Assembly: GCA_015863195.1 (NCBI GenBank)
Contig: JACBXO010000010.1
Coordinates: 1 to 47,579 of the forward strand
Reading direction: 5' to 3'
Source: Aerococcaceae bacterium DSM 111022
GTDB lineage: Bacteria; Bacillota; Bacilli; Lactobacillales; Aerococcaceae
Length of the DNA: 47,579 nt
Part shown: piece by piece, positions 16,514 to 25,597 of the stretch
How the letters are laid out: the number at the start of each line of letters is the position of its first letter
Position numbering within the stretch: the first letter of the stretch is position 1
Translations under genes and position numbers: made by a program
The notes under the pieces: model-generated
Told to the model about the DNA's origin: nothing
Databases searched by the model: none
The model's input: only the letters and a program-made list of their open reading frames with translations

Positions 16514-17635
16514 ATGAAATCAATTAAACGCGTTGTTGTGTCAGGCGGAGGTACCGGCGGGCACATTTATCCAGCGATTTCAATTTACCAAGCGATTAAA
16601 GAGCAGAATCCCGATGTGGAAGTGTTGTATATTGGGACGGAAAAAGGGTTAGAGTCAGAAATTGTGCCGAAAGCAGGCATCCCTTTTAGATCTGTCGAAA
16701 TTCAAGGATTGAAACGCAGTTTATCAGTCGACAATTTACGTTCGCTTTATTTAATGGCAACTAGCTCGATTAAAGCCGGGCGCATTGTCCGAGAATTCAA
16801 ACCAGATGTGGTGATTGGAACGGGTGGCTATGTGTGTGCACCGGTATTATGGGGCGCAAGTTTAGCGAAAATCCCAACATTTATCCATGAACAAAACAGT
16901 GTCGCAGGTCTGACAAACAAATTTTTAGCAGGTTTTGTTGATAAAATCGGGATTTGTTTTGAAGATGTGCGTAAAGATTTCGGTGGGAATGCAAGTAAAT
17001 GTGTTTACACAGGAAATCCGCGAGCGCAAGAAATTTTAGAAGTACCTGCTGACGCGGAAATTTTGCGTGAACAATTTAATTTAGATCCAGAAAAACCAAC
17101 TGTTCTAGTATTCGGTGGGAGCCGCGGTGCCCCTGCGATTAATAAAGCAGCGGTTGAGGCTGTGGAGTCATTTGTGGAAAGTAATTATCAAGTAATTATT
17201 GCGACCGGTTCAATTCACTATGATGAAATTGTTGAGGGAATTGGGCGCGACTTAAATGAAGAAACAGACAATGTGCGCATTGTGCCTTATATTGATAATA
17301 TGCCTCAAGTTTTCCAAGCGATTGATTTGGTGGTGAGTCGTAGTGGGGCAACGACATTGACAGAGTTGACTGCATTAGGTTTACCAAGTATTTTAATTCC
17401 GAGTCCTTATGTGACAAATAATCACCAAGAAGCGAATGCGCGTTCATTGGTTGATAATGAGGCTGCAATTATGATTCGTGAGAGCGAGTTGACTGGTGGT
17501 TTGTTATTTAGAATGATTAATGATTTGGTGGGGAATCCGAGTCGTTTGCAAGTGATGTCGGAAAAAGCGCGCGAGCTATCAACTCCGAATGCGAAAGACG
17601 ATATTATGAAAGTAATCGAGTCGATACTGAAATAG
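16514..17635 (+). CDS. murG: UDP-GlcNAc:lipid I N-acetylglucosaminyltransferase
   Basis: Peripheral membrane glycosyltransferase that converts lipid I to lipid II. The 373-aa length is standard. Visible are the glycine-rich loop SGGGTGGHIYPAIS, the second one VFGGSRGAPAIN, the VVIGTGGYVCAPVL stretch and the UDP-GlcNAc-binding SRSGATTLTELTALGLPSILIPSP. After murG the cluster is interrupted by about 980 bp of repeat DNA before divIB. Confidence 0.95.
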   Translation: MKSIKRVVVSGGGTGGHIYPAISIYQAIKEQNPDVEVLYIGTEKGLESEIVPKAGIPFRSVEIQGLKRSLSVDNLRSLYLMATSSIKAGRIVREFKPDVVIGTGGYVCAPVLWGASLAKIPTFIHEQNSVAGLTNKFLAGFVDKIGICFEDVRKDFGGNASKCVYTGNPRAQEILEVPADAEILREQFNLDPEKPTVLVFGGSRGAPAINKAAVEAVESFVESNYQVIIATGSIHYDEIVEGIGRDLNEETDNVRIVPYIDNMPQVFQAIDLVVSRSGATTLTELTALGLPSILIPSPYVTNNHQEANARSLVDNEAAIMIRESELTGGLLFRMINDLVGNPSRLQVMSEKARELSTPNAKDDIMKVIESILK

Positions 17636-17653
17636 AGTTTGTTGTTCGTATCT

Positions 17654-17838
17654 CCGCATATCTTCGAGGAAATGGTCATTCATTGCTGCCATGGGGCCGT
17701 CTTACGCCTTCCTACGGAATGGCTTCAGACTTTTCCTGCCTATTGAATTTGTAAGCTCCCTTTGGTCGCACAAATTCTAATACGGTAGGAAACCCAATTT
17801 CATGGCGCATTCATGCCCCTTTCCTCTACGATATGCTA
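17654..17838 (-). repeat. Large branched palindrome, family B, copy B1 (inverted)
   Basis: Ends pair as GCATATCTTCGAGG with CCTCTACGATATGC. Read on the minus strand it has the same plan as copies near 18.41, 42.70 and 45.78 kb: an arm GAATTTGT/ACAAATTC, then a small hairpin with a 3-bp stem, a one-base bulge, TTCC/GGAA and loop GTA, then the conserved CCCCATGGCAGC. It starts 18 bp after murG. Pairing is kept between copies although bases differ. No reading frame is evident. Confidence 0.85.
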
Positions 17839-18043
17839 GGCTTGTTGATATAATAAGTTTATAAATAATACACTTTCTAATATAAAGGGAGATGTGTGGG
17901 GATGGGGTTGGTGAGAGGTTTTAGTGGGTGTTGGGATTTAGTGTGTAGGAGATCGAGAGAGGTATAGATTAGCACCCGTGCTAATCTAGGATTGAAGAGA
18001 ATGATAGTAGTTGTATTATGGAGCCAAAATAAAACTAGCTGAT
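17839..18043. other. G-rich tract and isolated 24-bp palindrome
   Basis: 17885-17950 is G-rich and nearly C-free, the complement of the C-rich tracts seen beside other arrays. At 17965-17988 lies a perfect palindrome, TAGATTAGCAC / GTGCTAATCTA, with a CC spacer and no T-run. No gene was found. Confidence 0.5.
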
Positions 18044-18262
18044 GATACAGTTTGTATCGTGGAGCTGTAATAAAACTGGCTGATGATACAAGTTGTATCG
18101 TGGAGCCGAAATAAAACTGTTTGATGATACAGTTTGTATCATGGAGCCAAAATAAAACTGTTGATGATACAAGTTGTATTATGGAGACAAAATAAAGTTA
18201 GCTGATGATACAGTTTGTATCGAGGAGCTGAAATAAAACTGTTTGATGATACAAGTTGTATC
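18044..18262. repeat. Array of six 15-bp palindromes GATACARTTTGTATC, 41-bp period
   Basis: Units start at 18044, 18085, 18126, 18166, 18207 and 18248. The centre alternates strictly between GATACAGTTTGTATC and GATACAAGTTGTATC. The 26-bp linkers are also conserved (GGAGCC..AAATAAAACT), so this is a phased tandem array and not CRISPR. A half unit precedes it near 18010. The same palindrome forms the larger array at 40.19-40.66 kb. Confidence 0.9.
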
Positions 18263-18412
18263 ACTAAAGAGCACCAAACTAGTTAAAATCAGATTCACAT
18301 CCAAAACAAACAACTATTTGTTGATTTAGGACACGAAACATTTAGCAATACTAAAATAAAGAATGTAACTAACTAATTTGCTACATACAAACTTATATTT
18401 CTTAACAAACTA
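18263..18412. other. AT-rich spacer, no feature found
   Basis: About 150 bp of AT-rich DNA between the palindrome array and copy B2, with no frame or hairpin of note. Confidence 0.4.
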
Positions 18413-18592
18413 AGCATATCGGAGAGGAACGGGCCATTCATGCGCCATGAAAAATGGACGAACTAGCGTAGTAAAAGTTGTTCGAACGAAGTGAGTTACA
18501 ACTTTTATAGCTAGGAGAGTCTGTAGCTCCTCGAAGAGAGCGAAAGACGTTCCCATGGCAGCTATGAAAGGCCCGTTCATCGAAGATATGCG
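18413..18592 (+). repeat. Large branched palindrome, family B, copy B2
   Basis: Terminal arms GCATATCGGAGAGGAACGGGCC and GGCCCGTTCATCGAAGATATGC pair. The internal arm is AAAAGTTGT/ACAACTTTT. The small hairpin has GCT/AGC, a one-base bulge, CTC/GAG and loop GAA, and is followed by the conserved CCCATGGCAGC. It is inverted relative to B1 and ends only 9 bp before the divIB ribosome binding site, so it is probably transcribed into, or forms part of, the divIB leader. Confidence 0.85.
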
Positions 18593-18615
18593 GAACCAAG
18601 AAAGGAGGCGACAGG

Positions 18616-19839
18616 ATGCCTAACTATTATACAGACCCTAATAAACAAAATAGACAAGAAGAAGCGCAACAGTCGCCTTCTAGAACTAGTCGCATTCATG
18701 AACCGGAATATAGATCTGGGCGTGGGAATCACCGGGTTGAGAGACCAAACCAAAATGCGGAACAAAATTTTGGTCAACGAGCTGACAGCAGATCGGGTCA
18801 AAGAACGGGACGTGCTACTGGAAATCGTTTAAATCAACGTTCAAACCAAAATTGGGGTCAAAACCAGAATCAAAGCCAAAAGCGGAACTCAAACCAATCC
18901 CAACCCCAAGGCAATTTCAGATTAAATCAAAACAGAAATAAGAAGCAACAGGATTTTAGTGGGCGTAAATTTAATACGGCGCAAAATCAGAATGTAGAGG
19001 GGAATTATAGACAGGGGAATTATCGGCCAAATGTGTCTTCGAAAGCGCCGTCTAATCAGACATGGTATCAACGACGTTTGCGAAGCCAAGCAAATAAGAA
19101 ACCGGGGCAATTGCCTAAAGGGAAGAATCAATTATTTGCGACTTATTTGGTGCTGTTCTTACTGATGGGAATTGGTGTTTGGCAATTGTATCCATCGGAC
19201 CGTGCGAATACGGTAGTGACAATTGGTAATAACCAAGTGCCGCGTGAAGAGATTGTGGCGCAGACGGGGATTGTACCGATGGATAAGAAATCACAGATTG
19301 AAGAAGATGAAGTTGAAATTATTAATCAGATTCTGGAGCAGGATCCTTTGATAGAAGATTTAGAATTTGACTACAGCGACCGGCGGGGACTGAATATTAA
19401 TGTCACTGAAAGTGTTGTGGTTGGTAAAACTGAGATCGAAGGTACAGTGTTTGGCGTACTTTCCAATGGGGCGGTTGTGACGACTGGTCCGGAGGACAAT
19501 ATTGATGCGATGCCTTGGTTGGTAGATTTTTCTGAGGAGGCATTGTCGTCGTTGGGGACGAATATGTATCAGATTGAGCCGGAGATTTTAGAGTTGATGG
19601 ATACGATTTATTATTCGACGAATCCGGATAAGCCACATGTGATTGAGGTTCAAATGAAGGATGGGAATATTGTCAAGGCGTCGCTTGCGACTTTTGCGGA
19701 GAAGGTGAAGTATTATCCGCAGATGGTGGAGCAGACGGGTGGTCAGTCGGGTATTTACAATTTGGAAGTGGGGGCTTACTTTACACCCTTGGGCGCGGAT
19801 AGTGAAAGTATTAAGTTAGATACTAATTTAGATAACTAA
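18616..19839 (+). CDS. divIB: Cell division protein DivIB/FtsQ with long Gln/Asn/Arg-rich N-terminal tail
   Basis: Bitopic divisome protein that works with FtsL and DivIC. It has 407 aa. Residues 1 to about 172 are a cytoplasmic, low-complexity tail rich in Gln, Asn, Arg and Ser and probably disordered. A membrane segment follows (about 175-193, FATYLVLFLLMGIGVWQL), then the POTRA domain (about 199-270, starting TVVTIGNNQVPREEIV) and the FtsQ/DivIB beta domain. The tail is much longer than in model DivIB proteins. ATG 18616 follows a strong AAGGAGG. It is separated from murG by the B1/array/B2 block, so it likely has its own promoter. Confidence 0.88.
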   Translation: MPNYYTDPNKQNRQEEAQQSPSRTSRIHEPEYRSGRGNHRVERPNQNAEQNFGQRADSRSGQRTGRATGNRLNQRSNQNWGQNQNQSQKRNSNQSQPQGNFRLNQNRNKKQQDFSGRKFNTAQNQNVEGNYRQGNYRPNVSSKAPSNQTWYQRRLRSQANKKPGQLPKGKNQLFATYLVLFLLMGIGVWQLYPSDRANTVVTIGNNQVPREEIVAQTGIVPMDKKSQIEEDEVEIINQILEQDPLIEDLEFDYSDRRGLNINVTESVVVGKTEIEGTVFGVLSNGAVVTTGPEDNIDAMPWLVDFSEEALSSLGTNMYQIEPEILELMDTIYYSTNPDKPHVIEVQMKDGNIVKASLATFAEKVKYYPQMVEQTGGQSGIYNLEVGAYFTPLGADSESIKLDTNLDN

Positions 19840-19871
19840 TCTAATAATGCGCTTAGAGTACGAGTTTTTTC

Positions 19872-19900
19872 TTCATTTATTGGGCTTGTTGTGCTAAGAT
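19872..19900 (+). promoter_or_regulatory. Predicted extended -10 promoter of ftsA-ftsZ
   Basis: TGCTAAGAT gives an extended -10 (TAAGAT at 19895-19900, TG at 19892-19893). A weak -35 box TTCATT lies 17 bp upstream. It stands 70 bp before ftsA, in the 130-bp gap after divIB. Confidence 0.45.
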
Positions 19901-19969
19901 AAATAAGAGATTTTGTTTAAAAACAACACATCTACATACATATAAATCAAAAAGGAGGTAACTCCCTGG

Positions 19970-21493
19970 ATGAGAAATCAAGAAATTTTTGTGAGCTTGG
20001 ATATTGGAACAACATCTATTAAAGTGGTTGTTGCTGAATCAAATAATGGCCGTGTTAATATTATTGGGGTGGGTAACGAGAAGTCTCGTGGCCTGAGCCG
20101 TGGTGTCATCGTGGATATTGATGAGACAGTTTATTCTATTCAACAAGCAATTCAGCAAGCTGAACGCAAAGCCGGAGTTAAAATTAATGAAGTAGCGGTG
20201 GGGATTCCATCAAATCTATTAGCGATTGAGGAATGTCATGGTATGGTCGCTGTATCAAGCGAAACCCGCGAAATTACTGCCAAAGACGTGGATAACGTTA
20301 TTTCAGCAGCTAAAGTACGTTCAGTACCACCTGAGCGTGAAATTATATCAATTATACCTGAAGAATTTATCGTTGATGGATTTGCAGGAATCCGTGATCC
20401 ACGCGGTATGATTGGAGTTCGCCTCGAATTATATGCTCGTATCCTAACAGGACCAAAGACAATTATTCATAATATTCGTCGTTGTGTTGAGCGAGCAGGA
20501 TACAAGATTAATGAGTTAATCGTACAACCACAAGCTCTTGCAGAAGTTGTTTTAGACGAAGATGAGCGTAATTTTGGTACTGTCATTATTGATATGGGTG
20601 GCGGTCAAACAAGTGCTTCGATTATTTATGATGATCAGTTGAAATATTCATTTGTTGACCAAGAAGGTGGCGATTTTGTAACGAAAGATATTTCAATTAT
20701 TTTAAATACTTCTTTAGATAGTGCTGAACGTATTAAGCGTGAATATGGTTATGCGATTGCCAGCCAAACGTCAGAAGATGAGTTCTTCCCGGTTGAAACG
20801 GTGGGGAAAAAGGAACCTGTTCGTGTTGACGAGCATTATTTAGCTGAAATTATTGAAGCGCGTTTAAACCAAATTTTCCAAGTCATTTATGATGATTTAG
20901 AGCGTGTTGAAGGGTTAGATTTACCAGGTGGTTTTGTTATTACTGGTGGAGCATCTTCACTTCCAGGCACATTAGAATTAGCGCAGCGTTACTTTGGTGA
21001 CCAAGTTCGCTTATATGTTCCGGAAGAGATGGGGATGCGTAATCCAATTTATGCGACTAGTCTAGGAATGATTGAATATATTGCTGGTTTAGATGATATT
21101 CACCGTATTGCACAAGGAACTTATCCGCAATTACGTAAAGAGCAACCACGCCAAGGTTTAACGCGTCAACCAAGACAAGCAAGCCAAGGCCAAGCATTCG
21201 GTCAAGGTCAACAACGTGAAGACTATGGACAACGTAATCAACGTCCACAATTTGATAATAGTCGTGATTATGAGCGTCAAGCACCGGTTCAACAACAACG
21301 GGCGCCTCAAAGAGAAGAAGTAAACTATGAGGAAGCGTATCATAATTATCAAGGTGAAAGTCAAGAGGACTTATATCAAGAAGATTATCAAGATCAACAA
21401 CAAGAACAATATGTAGAAAACAATCAACCTGCCCAAAACAGTGAAGGTTTTATGGGCAAAATTCAACAATTTTTCCAGACATTCTTTGACTAA
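19970..21493 (+). CDS. ftsA: Cell division protein FtsA with extended Gln-rich linker
   Basis: Actin-like ATPase that anchors FtsZ to the membrane. It has 507 aa against roughly 420-440 in model species. ATP motifs are [30 protein letters not shown] and [14 protein letters not shown]. The core ends near residue 385. A linker of about 105 residues rich in Gln, Arg, Tyr and Glu follows, and the protein closes with [15 protein letters not shown], an amphipathic helix fitting the FtsA membrane-targeting sequence. A strong AAGGAGG precedes ATG 19970. ftsZ follows after 26 bp. Confidence 0.95.
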   Translation: MRNQEIFVSLDIGTTSIKVVVAESNNGRVNIIGVGNEKSRGLSRGVIVDIDETVYSIQQAIQQAERKAGVKINEVAVGIPSNLLAIEECHGMVAVSSETREITAKDVDNVISAAKVRSVPPEREIISIIPEEFIVDGFAGIRDPRGMIGVRLELYARILTGPKTIIHNIRRCVERAGYKINELIVQPQALAEVVLDEDERNFGTVIIDMGGGQTSASIIYDDQLKYSFVDQEGGDFVTKDISIILNTSLDSAERIKREYGYAIASQTSEDEFFPVETVGKKEPVRVDEHYLAEIIEARLNQIFQVIYDDLERVEGLDLPGGFVITGGASSLPGTLELAQRYFGDQVRLYVPEEMGMRNPIYATSLGMIEYIAGLDDIHRIAQGTYPQLRKEQPRQGLTRQPRQASQGQAFGQGQQREDYGQRNQRPQFDNSRDYERQAPVQQQRAPQREEVNYEEAYHNYQGESQEDLYQEDYQDQQQEQYVENNQPAQNSEGFMGKIQQFFQTFFD

Positions 21494-21519
21494 TATTTGA
21501 CCTAGGAGGACAAACAAAC

Positions 21520-22827
21520 ATGGAATTATCTTTTGATTCAACAAACTATGAATACGGAGCGGTAATTAAAGTAATCGGTGTCGGTGGCGCTGGTGGTAAT
21601 GCTGTTAACCGTATGATCCAAGAAGAAGTACAAGGTGTTGAGTTCATCGTAGCTAACACTGATACTCAAGCTTTAGATGCTTCAAATGCGGATGTTAAAA
21701 TTCAAATCGGACCGAAAGTAACTAAAGGATTAGGTGCTGGTTCACTTCCTGAAATCGGAGCGAAAGCTGCGGAAGAGTCTATCGAACAAATCACTGCTGC
21801 CTTAGAAGGTGCAGATTTAGTATTCGTCACTGCAGGTATGGGTGGTGGAACTGGTACAGGTGCTGCGCCATTAGTTGCTAAAGTAGCTAAAGATATGGGT
21901 GCTTTAACAGTAGGTGTGGTGACACGTCCATTCAGCTTTGAAGGTCCTAAACGTGGCCGTTTTGCAGCGGAAGGCTTACAAAACTTAAAAGACAATGTTG
22001 ATACATTAGTGATCATTTCGAATAACCGTTTATTAGAAATCGTTGACCGTAAAACGCCAATGCTTGAAGCATTCTCTGAAGCAGATAATGTTTTACGTCA
22101 AGGTGTACAAGGTATTTCTGATTTAATTACAGCACCAGGGTACGTGAACTTAGACTTCGCTGACGTTCGTACTGTAATGGAAGACCAAGGTACTGCTTTA
22201 ATGGGAATTGGTTTTGCTGCAGGTGAAAACCGTACAGCAGATGCGACTAAACAAGCAATTTCTTCACCATTATTAGAAGTATCTATCGAAGGTGCAGAAC
22301 AAATCCTATTAAATATCACGGGTGGAGCAGACTTGAGCTTATTCGAAGCGCAAGACGCATCAGATATTATCACTCAAGCAGCTGGCGACGACGTAAACAT
22401 TATCTTCGGTACATCAATTAACGAATCAATGGGTGACGAAGTGAAAGTTACAGTTATCGCAACAGGTATCCAAGCGGATAAAGTAGCTGAACCAACTAAA
22501 CGTCAAGGTTCAACTCAACCCAGCCGCCGTTCATCTTCTTTCAAATCAGCAGACAGCCAAGCAAGTCCAGCGATTGAAAACCGTGGTGGTGACCGCAAGC
22601 CAGCTCAATCAGAGCGCACGCAACAAACACCAGCACAACCAAAACGTGATTTATTTGATAACTGGGACATCAACCGCGAAGAAAGCAAACGCTCAGTCGA
22701 TGCTCGCGGAGACGAAGAACCAAAACGTGTATTCGAACGTAACAACGAAATCATCCAACAAGAAGTAAAAGACAACGATGAATTAGATACACCACCATTC
22801 TTCAGAAAACGTAACCGCAATAACTAG
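21520..22827 (+). CDS. ftsZ: Cell division protein FtsZ
   Basis: Tubulin-like GTPase that builds the division ring. It has 435 aa. Visible are the GTP-binding [20 protein letters not shown], the tubulin signature [13 protein letters not shown] and the synergy-region [12 protein letters not shown] variable linker (about residues 325-415) leads to the C-terminal peptide [14 protein letters not shown], which binds FtsA, EzrA and similar partners. EzrA is encoded at the right end of this window. The binding site CTAGGAGG precedes ATG 21520. A terminator follows. Confidence 0.97.
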   Translation: MELSFDSTNYEYGAVIKVIGVGGAGGNAVNRMIQEEVQGVEFIVANTDTQALDASNADVKIQIGPKVTKGLGAGSLPEIGAKAAEESIEQITAALEGADLVFVTAGMGGGTGTGAAPLVAKVAKDMGALTVGVVTRPFSFEGPKRGRFAAEGLQNLKDNVDTLVIISNNRLLEIVDRKTPMLEAFSEADNVLRQGVQGISDLITAPGYVNLDFADVRTVMEDQGTALMGIGFAAGENRTADATKQAISSPLLEVSIEGAEQILLNITGGADLSLFEAQDASDIITQAAGDDVNIIFGTSINESMGDEVKVTVIATGIQADKVAEPTKRQGSTQPSRRSSSFKSADSQASPAIENRGGDRKPAQSERTQQTPAQPKRDLFDNWDINREESKRSVDARGDEEPKRVFERNNEIIQQEVKDNDELDTPPFFRKRNRNN

Positions 22828-22841
22828 AAATCGTATGATGA

Positions 22842-22866
22842 AGAGGGACGCACGTTCCTCTTTTGT
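22842..22866 (+). terminator. Rho-independent terminator after ftsZ
   Basis: AGAGGGACG (22842-22850) pairs with CGTTCCTCT (22853-22861), one G-T pair, followed by TTTTGTCATTTTT. The 2-nt gap means the hairpin opens slightly at the loop. It separates ftsZ from the yggT-ylmH-divIVA group. Confidence 0.75.
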
Positions 22867-22913
22867 CATTTTTCTGGAAAAGTATAGTATTACTAACAGA
22901 AAGGAGTACTTTA

Positions 22914-23180
22914 TTGTTCCTTTACACCATTATTCGTTTAATAAATACCGCTTTTGATGCATACTCACTTCTTTTAGTCTTGTACGCATTGTTAAGTTGG
23001 TTCCCAACTGCACAAGGATCAAAATTGGGAGAGATCGTAAATAAACTGGTCAGACCATATTTACAGTTTTTCGAGCGATTTAGATTTGGTCCAGTAGGCT
23101 TTAGTGTCATTATCGGCTTGCTTGTTTTACGCTTAGCACAACAAGGTTTAAATAATATTTTATTCTGGCTATTCTTTTAA
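22914..23180 (+). CDS. yggT: YggT family membrane protein (YlmG)
   Basis: An 88-aa protein with two membrane segments (about residues 1-28 and 62-86) separated by the family motif LSWFPTAQGSKLGEIVNKLVRPYL. YggT/YlmG proteins lie next to ftsZ in many Firmicutes and are linked to division or membrane protein factors, but the mechanism is unclear. I use TTG 22914, 7 bp after AAGGAG (22901-22906). An upstream in-frame start at 22863 lies in the terminator and lacks a binding site. Confidence 0.85.
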   Translation: MFLYTIIRLINTAFDAYSLLLVLYALLSWFPTAQGSKLGEIVNKLVRPYLQFFERFRFGPVGFSVIIGLLVLRLAQQGLNNILFWLFF

Positions 23181-23202
23181 ATAGATAGGAGGTGAGGAAA
23201 GT

Positions 23203-23988
23203 ATGTCAATAGAATCAATCTATCAACACTACCGTGTTGAGGAGCAACCATTTATTGATGAGGTTTTTGGTTGGTTACAAACTGCCGAAAACACATATGC
23301 CCCTTATCTTTCTAACTTTTTAACACCAAGAGAAGTCATGATTGTTGAGCAATTAGTTGGAAATAATGATGAATTGAATGTTACTTTTTTCGGTGGATAT
23401 GAAGGAGCTGAACGCCAGCGTGCGTTAATTTATTTTTCATACTATGAACCAGTTAGAAGTGACTATGAAGTATCAGCCTTTAATATCAACTTCCCAACAA
23501 AATTCGGCGAGTTAACTCATGGCCGTATTTTAGGAACGTTGATGTCAACAGGTGTTGACCGTAACCGCGTTGGCGATATTATTTCTGACGAGGAGAGTTG
23601 GCATTTAATTGTTGACGAAAAGATGGCGGAGTATTTCCAACAACAAGTGACAAAAATTGCAAATGTCGGCGTCAAACTTGAGCCAATTCCATTTAGTGAA
23701 TTACTTGAGTCAAGCGAAAAGTGGAACACTGAAACAGTGATCGCAAGCTCTTTACGTCTTGACACTTTGCTGAGTAAAGTCTATAATTTCTCTAGACAAC
23801 GTGCCAAAACTGCCATTCAAGGTGGTCTTGTTAAGATCAACTTTGTGGAAATGGAACGTCCCGATGTTGTCGTGGGCGTCAATGATATTGTGTCACTGAG
23901 AAAATTTGGCCGTTTCTGGATTGAATCCGTCGATGGCACAACCAAAAAAGATAATTTCCGTTTAACCGTTAATATTTTAGAACGCTAA
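23203..23988 (+). CDS. ylmH: YlmH family RNA-binding protein (S4 domain)
   Basis: A 261-aa cytoplasmic protein. The N-terminal YlmH domain (about 1-165, with PFIDEVFGWLQ and FLTPREVMIVEQL) is followed by an S4 RNA-binding domain (about 183-240, with LRLDTLLSKVYNFSRQRAKTA). Work on YlmH relatives links them to rescue of obstructed 50S subunits, and in streptococci to division. The binding site TAGGAGGTGAGG precedes ATG 23203. divIVA follows after 18 bp. Confidence 0.9.
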   Translation: MSIESIYQHYRVEEQPFIDEVFGWLQTAENTYAPYLSNFLTPREVMIVEQLVGNNDELNVTFFGGYEGAERQRALIYFSYYEPVRSDYEVSAFNINFPTKFGELTHGRILGTLMSTGVDRNRVGDIISDEESWHLIVDEKMAEYFQQQVTKIANVGVKLEPIPFSELLESSEKWNTETVIASSLRLDTLLSKVYNFSRQRAKTAIQGGLVKINFVEMERPDVVVGVNDIVSLRKFGRFWIESVDGTTKKDNFRLTVNILER

Positions 23989-24006
23989 AAGAAAGGACGT
24001 ACATAC

Positions 24007-24855
24007 ATGGCATTAACACCAAATGAAATCGTTCATAAAGAATTTGATACGAAATTTAGAGGCTATGACGCAGATCAAGTAAATGATTTTCTTGATGTGG
24101 TCGTTGCTGAATTTGAAACTTTAATCCAAGAAAATACTCGTTTAAAATCAGAATTAGGCGTAGCTGTTGAGAAAAATGAATACTTTGCACAAATCCAAGA
24201 ATCATTAAATAGCTCAATCGTCGTTGCTCAAGAAGCAGCCGACCGCTTAAAACAAAATGCGCGCAAAGAAGCTGAATTAATTTTAATCGAAGCTGAACGC
24301 GAAGCTAACAACCATGTTAACGAAGCAAATATCCATGCACAAAACTTATTAGAAGAGTCTGAGCAATTAAAAACTCAAGGCCAAGCTTACCGTAACAATT
24401 TAGAAAAATTAGTCCGTGAACAATTAGACTTACTTCAAAGTCACGACTATTCGAAATTATTCGGCGAAGCAAAAACAATGGAAGATATGGAGTTACCTGG
24501 ACACCGTTCGACTCGCTCAGTAAGTGCGCAAGTTGAAAATATCATCCGCGAAACGGAAGACACAAATGTTTCAGACCGTGCTGCAGAATATCAGTCACTT
24601 GCTCCTGAAGGAGTTGACGGATATAACGGGGAAGATTCTGTTGAAGTGGATTCAGAAGATGTTTCTTTTGAAGAAACAACAGTTGAACCAATTGTATCAC
24701 CAGACGAGACAATCGTTGTTGATCAAAATGAATTAAATCAAGCGGCAGAAGACTCTGAATTATCTTACGACGAGCGTGTCGCAAGAGCTTTAAATAAACA
24801 ACCATCTGAAAGTGTTTTAGGCGAAACAATTCGTATTGAATTGCCTAAAGACTAA
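24007..24855 (+). CDS. divIVA: Cell pole and septum protein DivIVA
   Basis: Coiled-coil protein that binds negatively curved membrane at septa and poles. It has 282 aa. The N-terminal lipid-binding domain opens LTPNEIVHKEFDTKFRGYD, with the Phe-Arg pair expected to contact membrane, and leads into coiled coil from about residue 30 to 145. A long acidic tail (about 165-270, rich in Glu, Asp, Ser and Val) ends in NKQPSESVLGETIRIELPK. The acidic tail is longer than in Bacillus DivIVA. It is the last gene of the cluster before the ileS T-box. Confidence 0.93.
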   Translation: MALTPNEIVHKEFDTKFRGYDADQVNDFLDVVVAEFETLIQENTRLKSELGVAVEKNEYFAQIQESLNSSIVVAQEAADRLKQNARKEAELILIEAEREANNHVNEANIHAQNLLEESEQLKTQGQAYRNNLEKLVREQLDLLQSHDYSKLFGEAKTMEDMELPGHRSTRSVSAQVENIIRETEDTNVSDRAAEYQSLAPEGVDGYNGEDSVEVDSEDVSFEETTVEPIVSPDETIVVDQNELNQAAEDSELSYDERVARALNKQPSESVLGETIRIELPKD

Positions 24856-24867
24856 TTAAGACCAACA

Positions 24868-25057
24868 TTAATATTGATATTCTCAGCGAGTCGGGATTTG
24901 GTGCGAGCCCGTCGAATCACTCTTTATTAATGATCACCTTATTAACCAGATCGCTTAAATAGCGTTATCATGTCTGAGTGAGTGGGCCCCAGTGCCTGCT
25001 AAATTGGGTGGTACCGCGTTACATGACGTCCCTTCATTATGAAGGGGCGTTTTTCTT
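24868..25057 (+). ncRNA. T-box leader (riboswitch), isoleucine-specific, with terminator
   Basis: The conserved T-box sequence GGGTGGTACCGCG stands at 25006-25018. Upstream, the stem I specifier loop reads GAATCACTC with the codon ATC (Ile) at 24916-24918, preceded by GGTGCGAGCCCG. The terminator is ACGTCCCTTC / GAAGGGGCGT (25026-25035 / 25041-25050) followed by T5. Uncharged tRNA-Ile is expected to stabilise the antiterminator and allow transcription into ileS. Oddly, ileS begins some 850 bp further on, behind two palindrome arrays. The 5' end is approximate. Confidence 0.93.
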
Positions 25058-25287
25058 ATTTTTAAAAGTATTGCGGGGAAATAGTTAGCATAGGGCCAGC
25101 ATATTTCCACTACAATATGCTAAAGTTTGTTAAAAATTAGAAAAGTAGTGGGGATTGGTGAGTTCCAGTGTTTTGTAGTGGGATTTTGGGCTTGTTTTGG
25201 GATGGGGATACATTGAGCTGTGATGAGTTAATTTGTTGCTGCGATTTGTGTTCTGTATAGGGAATGTAGTTTGATCTTTTTAGAGGT
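25058..25287. other. Spacer with G-rich tract, no gene
   Basis: Lies between the T-box terminator and the first palindrome array. 25139-25215 is G- and T-rich with hardly any C, matching the tracts that flank other arrays. No coding frame is supported. Confidence 0.45.
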
Positions 25288-25469
25288 GGATGCAATAAAT
25301 TGCATCTTCTTGTTATAATAAAGGTGAGGATGCACACATTGTGCATCCTCGGGATTAAAAGTTCCTGGGGATACAAAAAATTGCATCCTCTCCTTAGAAA
25401 ATAAGAGAAGGTGCACAATTTGTGCATCTACTGAATGAAAAACTAGCGGGGATGCAAAATAATGCATCC
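25288..25469. repeat. Array of five GATGCA/TGCATC palindromes, about 40.5-bp period
   Basis: Centres near 25297, 25338, 25378, 25419 and 25459. Loops alternate A/T, GC-closed, A/T, GC-closed, A/T, as in the 8.4-kb array. It lies in what must be the untranslated leader of ileS if the T-box transcript reads through. Confidence 0.88.
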
Positions 25470-25485
25470 TTTAGCTGAGGAAAAG

Positions 25486-25592
25486 CAAAATGTGTTAGTT
25501 GTTTCGGATAAAATCACAGAACAACCAACAGAATCACGAAATGTGTTAGTTGTTTCGGATAAAAACTCAGAACAACCAATAGAATCACAGCA
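25486..25592. repeat. Two-unit hairpin repeat GTTGTT/AACAAC, 49-bp direct repeat
   Basis: The stretch ATGTGTTAGTTGTTTCGGAT occurs at about 25490 and again 49 bp later. Each copy can fold GTTGTT against AACAAC downstream. It resembles the units of the large array at 46.9-47.6 kb. Confidence 0.65.
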
Positions 25593-25597
25593 AACGA

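Noticed and set aside
18044-18262. CRISPR array
   Set aside because: Palindromic repeats with regular spacing look CRISPR-like, but the repeats are only 15 bp, the spacers are conserved between units and no cas genes are present. The same holds for all other arrays.
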